Below, one piece after another: positions 23,585 through 25,232 of a stretch of 25,232 nucleotides of DNA; within the stretch, counting starts at the first letter, position 1; each line of letters opens with the position of its first letter. Made by a program: the position numbers and the translations under genes. Source of the DNA: an uncultured Eubacterium sp. (GTDB lineage: Bacteria; Bacillota; Clostridia; Peptostreptococcales; Anaerovoracaceae); contig CALBGO010000063.1 in NCBI GenBank assembly GCA_937894585.1, forward strand, positions 1 to 25,232, written 5' to 3'. Below the pieces are notes generated by a model. The model saw only the letters and a program-made list of their open reading frames with translations. It was not told where the DNA came from and did no database searches.

Positions 23585-24988
23585 ATGCATGATGTTCATT
23601 CAAAAATAGAGTATGACGAAATCCGCGATCCGAATGATTTTTTATCCGAGCAGTTTAAAATTCATTCTGAGATATTTAATCTTCCGATGAAAGAGGATTA
23701 TATAGAATTATCGTCGGGAGTCAATTTTCTTCCAATCCCAGTAATATGGAGAGAAACAATGAAAAAAGAGATTGATGAAGGTTTTCTTTATCAACAGTAT
23801 ACGTCATTATATGGGTTTCAAACTGTAAAATATGCGGTAAAGCTATATGAAAGATTTTTATATTCACAAGGGGATATTTTTCTTAAAGCTGATCTTGACA
23901 TATGTATGACTGTTGGTGCAAGTCAGGCTGCAGATCTTGCACTTGCATATCTACAGTCTATAGGGAGAAAGCGAATACTTCTGGTAGGAATGACTTATCC
24001 CCTTTATGTAACATTGGGAAAATGCTATGGCTTTGAAATAAGAGAGAGCCGTTCAGCCTTGCAAGGGCGAGATATTCCAACAGTAGAAGAATTAGTACAT
24101 GATATTGAAAAATATGAGTCCGATGTTATTGTTTTTTCATACCCAAGTAATCCATCTGGAGAGAGATATACAGATGATGAATTGGATCGGATTATGGGAA
24201 TGCTGCGTGAAAAGAGATTACATTGTATTTTTGATTGTGTTTGCAATATTATCATGTCAGAGGATAAAGTAATTGTTCCGGAGGCTCATATTCTTGAACA
24301 TAAAATGCAGGAGAATTGCATTATTGTTAATTCGCTTTCAAAGACTGAAGGAGTTCCGGGTTTAAGAATAGGTTATCTTGCAGGTGACTACGATTTAATG
24401 CAATTTATTAGGTTAAAGCAGGTCGCAATTATGAATCCTCCGAATATACCTGCTATTGCCGTATGGTTTACAATGTTGTTTCGTTGTCTGCATATGAGTG
24501 AACAATTTGGTCAATCCGAAAAAGAACAGCTGAGAATTATTCGGTGTTACAAAAAAATGTTTTTTGCTACAACCCCTTTATGTTCTCGAGAAATAAGGAG
24601 TTATGTGAAAAAACTAACGGAGGAACGATTAGTCAAAGAATATTTGAAATATAAAGAAGAACGAGTTTCACAGGAAAGAGTATTTCATATAAACAAAACA
24701 TATCTTGAGGAAAGATTAGATCCGTTTATAGAGGATATGACACAGATGGATGCAGGGTTTAATTATTTGATTAAACTTAGACCTTGTCATAATATTAGTG
24801 AACTTGATTTTTGTAGAGAAGTTTTGGAGAAGACAAGAATCGCAGTTTTTACTGAGTCGGGCTTTACAATTAAAGATGTGGAAAAGGATAATTATTAGAT
24901 ACGTATTTCTTTAGCTATACAAACAGAACAATTTCAATATGCGATAGATAGGTTATATGTATATTTATCAGAGTTGAATAGTAGATAG
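23585..24988 (+). pseudogene. PLP-dependent class I/II aminotransferase with in-frame TAG near the C terminus
   Basis: The uninterrupted part (23585-24898) encodes 437 residues of a fold-type I PLP enzyme: TVGASQAADLAL cofactor loop, SYPSNPSGERY with Asn189, Asp in CIFDCVCN, and the Schiff-base Lys253 in NSLSKTEGVPGLRIGY. The TAG at 24896-24898 is followed in the same frame by IRISLAIQTEQFQYAIDRLY and a stop at 24986-24988. The IRISLA block is the usual end of such enzymes and carries the Arg that binds the substrate carboxylate, so the truncated form is probably inactive. GAGG lies about 9 bases before the ATG. Substrate unknown. It was co-transcribed with an ABC exporter, a pattern seen in peptide or specialised-metabolite clusters. 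The coding sequence is more AT-rich than the aro genes. Confidence 0.75.
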
Positions 24989-25049
24989 TTATGAAAGACT
25001 AGATATAGTATTAAACTTTTCATAAATTAAAAACGAAGGAATAGAACAA

Positions 25050-25129
25050 GTCTCAAGACCGGGGGACGGAGCGATAAGGAATACCTTTTTGCCCGCCCCC
25101 CTTGTCAAGTGCGTCGCGCTTCACGAGAC
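25050..25129. other. Structured element with an oriT-like core
   Basis: CAAG-GGGGG-CGG (25054-25069, with small bulges) pairs with CCG-CCCCC-CTTG (25093-25104) as a 12-bp imperfect stem, enclosed by GTCTC (25050-25054) and GAGAC (25125-25129). Two bases after the stem comes AAGTGCG (25107-25113), part of an imperfect AAGTGCG/CGCGCTT repeat. AAGTGCG next to an inverted repeat recalls the nic region of RSF1010/pSK41-type transfer origins. No relaxase gene is in the window. The stretch 24989-25186 otherwise contains no gene. Confidence 0.35.
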
Positions 25130-25145
25130 ATCCTTTTGCACACAG

Positions 25146-25180
25146 AAAAACCGTCGTATAGATTTCCCCATACGGCGTCA
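25146..25180 (-). terminator. Minus-strand terminator downstream of the toxin gene
   Basis: On the minus strand CGCCGTAT and ATACGACG (one mismatch) enclose a 10-base loop, and TTTTT follows after GG. It lies 7 bases past the toxin stop codon, where a terminator is expected. Confidence 0.5.
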
Positions 25181-25186
25181 GACTGT

Positions 25187-25232
25187 TTATTTGCCGAACA
25201 AGTCGCTGTGTGTGCCGGTGCGGGCCAGCGTC
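25187..25232 (-). CDS. Type II toxin, RelE/YafQ family, C-terminal end only
   Basis: The minus strand at the window edge reads TLARTGTHSDLFGK followed by TAA (25187-25189). The RTGTHSDLF ending is a hallmark of YafQ-like RelE-superfamily mRNA endonucleases, with the conserved His near the C terminus belonging to the active-site region. The rest of the gene, and presumably its antitoxin, lie beyond the right edge. Such pairs are common on plasmids and integrative elements, which fits the nearby structured element. Confidence 0.7.
   Translation of the reverse strand, partial: TLARTGTHSDLFGK

Noticed and set aside
23585..24988. The aminotransferase as the missing last step of Phe/Tyr synthesis
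   Set aside because: It lies in the AT-rich decaying region, was paired with an ABC transporter and is interrupted before its carboxylate-binding Arg.

Overview
The window looks like a chromosomal segment of a low-to-mid GC Gram-positive anaerobe in the Clostridia (possibly a gut member of the Lachnospiraceae or Eubacteriales/Anaerovoracaceae; that placement is an inference from protein character, not a search). Strong AGGAGG-type ribosome binding sites, sigma-A type promoters, Spx/ArsC-like, PadR and BTAD-type regulators and the DNRLRE/RHS-type surface protein all fit. No rRNA, tRNA or CRISPR array was seen.

Layout. (1) 1-1.25 kb: a PadR repressor on the minus strand, a near-perfect divergent sigma-A promoter, a small membrane-anchored hypothetical protein and a strong hairpin terminator. 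(2) 1.3-7.3 kb: an apparent uptake-and-hydrolysis module made of an APC-family amino acid permease, two YtcJ-like amidohydrolases (the second has lost two of its expected metal ligands) and a SARP/BTAD-type transcription factor overlapping the second hydrolase. (3) 7.3-7.85 kb: a 24-bp palindrome, a 34-residue membrane microprotein, then a promoter, a leader peptide with eight consecutive Tyr/Phe codons, a predicted antiterminator and an intrinsic terminator. This looks like a classical ribosome-mediated attenuator. (4) 7.85-15.93 kb: one compact operon, aroF-tyrA-aroB-aroA-aroC-pheA-aroE/K-aroQ, encoding all seven shikimate-pathway steps plus both branches to the keto acids of Phe and Tyr. 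Only the final transaminase is missing. (5) 15.9-19.1 kb: genes that continue co-directionally: an M50-like membrane metallopeptidase, an Spx/ArsC-like thioredoxin-fold protein, a single-domain ABC/AAA-type ATPase and a DUF2238-like membrane protein.

(6) 19.1-25.2 kb is an accessory, visibly more AT-rich and decaying region. It holds a frameshifted small-gene remnant, a minus-strand membrane protein with an inverted-repeat operator candidate, an RHS-type secreted protein with an in-frame TGA and a lost 3' end, a roughly 100-bp scar resembling the 5' end of an insertion-sequence gene, the C-terminal stub of an ABC transporter, and a PLP aminotransferase interrupted by an in-frame TAG just before its carboxylate-binding Arg. 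The right edge holds a structured element with an oriT-like core and the last 14 codons of a RelE/YafQ-type toxin, suggesting a plasmid- or ICE-derived segment.

The most interesting signal is the aromatic attenuator at 7532-7772. Its leader peptide and its mutually exclusive hairpins can be read directly from the sequence and explain how an entire Phe/Tyr pathway could be switched by the supply of charged tRNA-Phe and tRNA-Tyr. In Firmicutes this job is more usually done by T-boxes.
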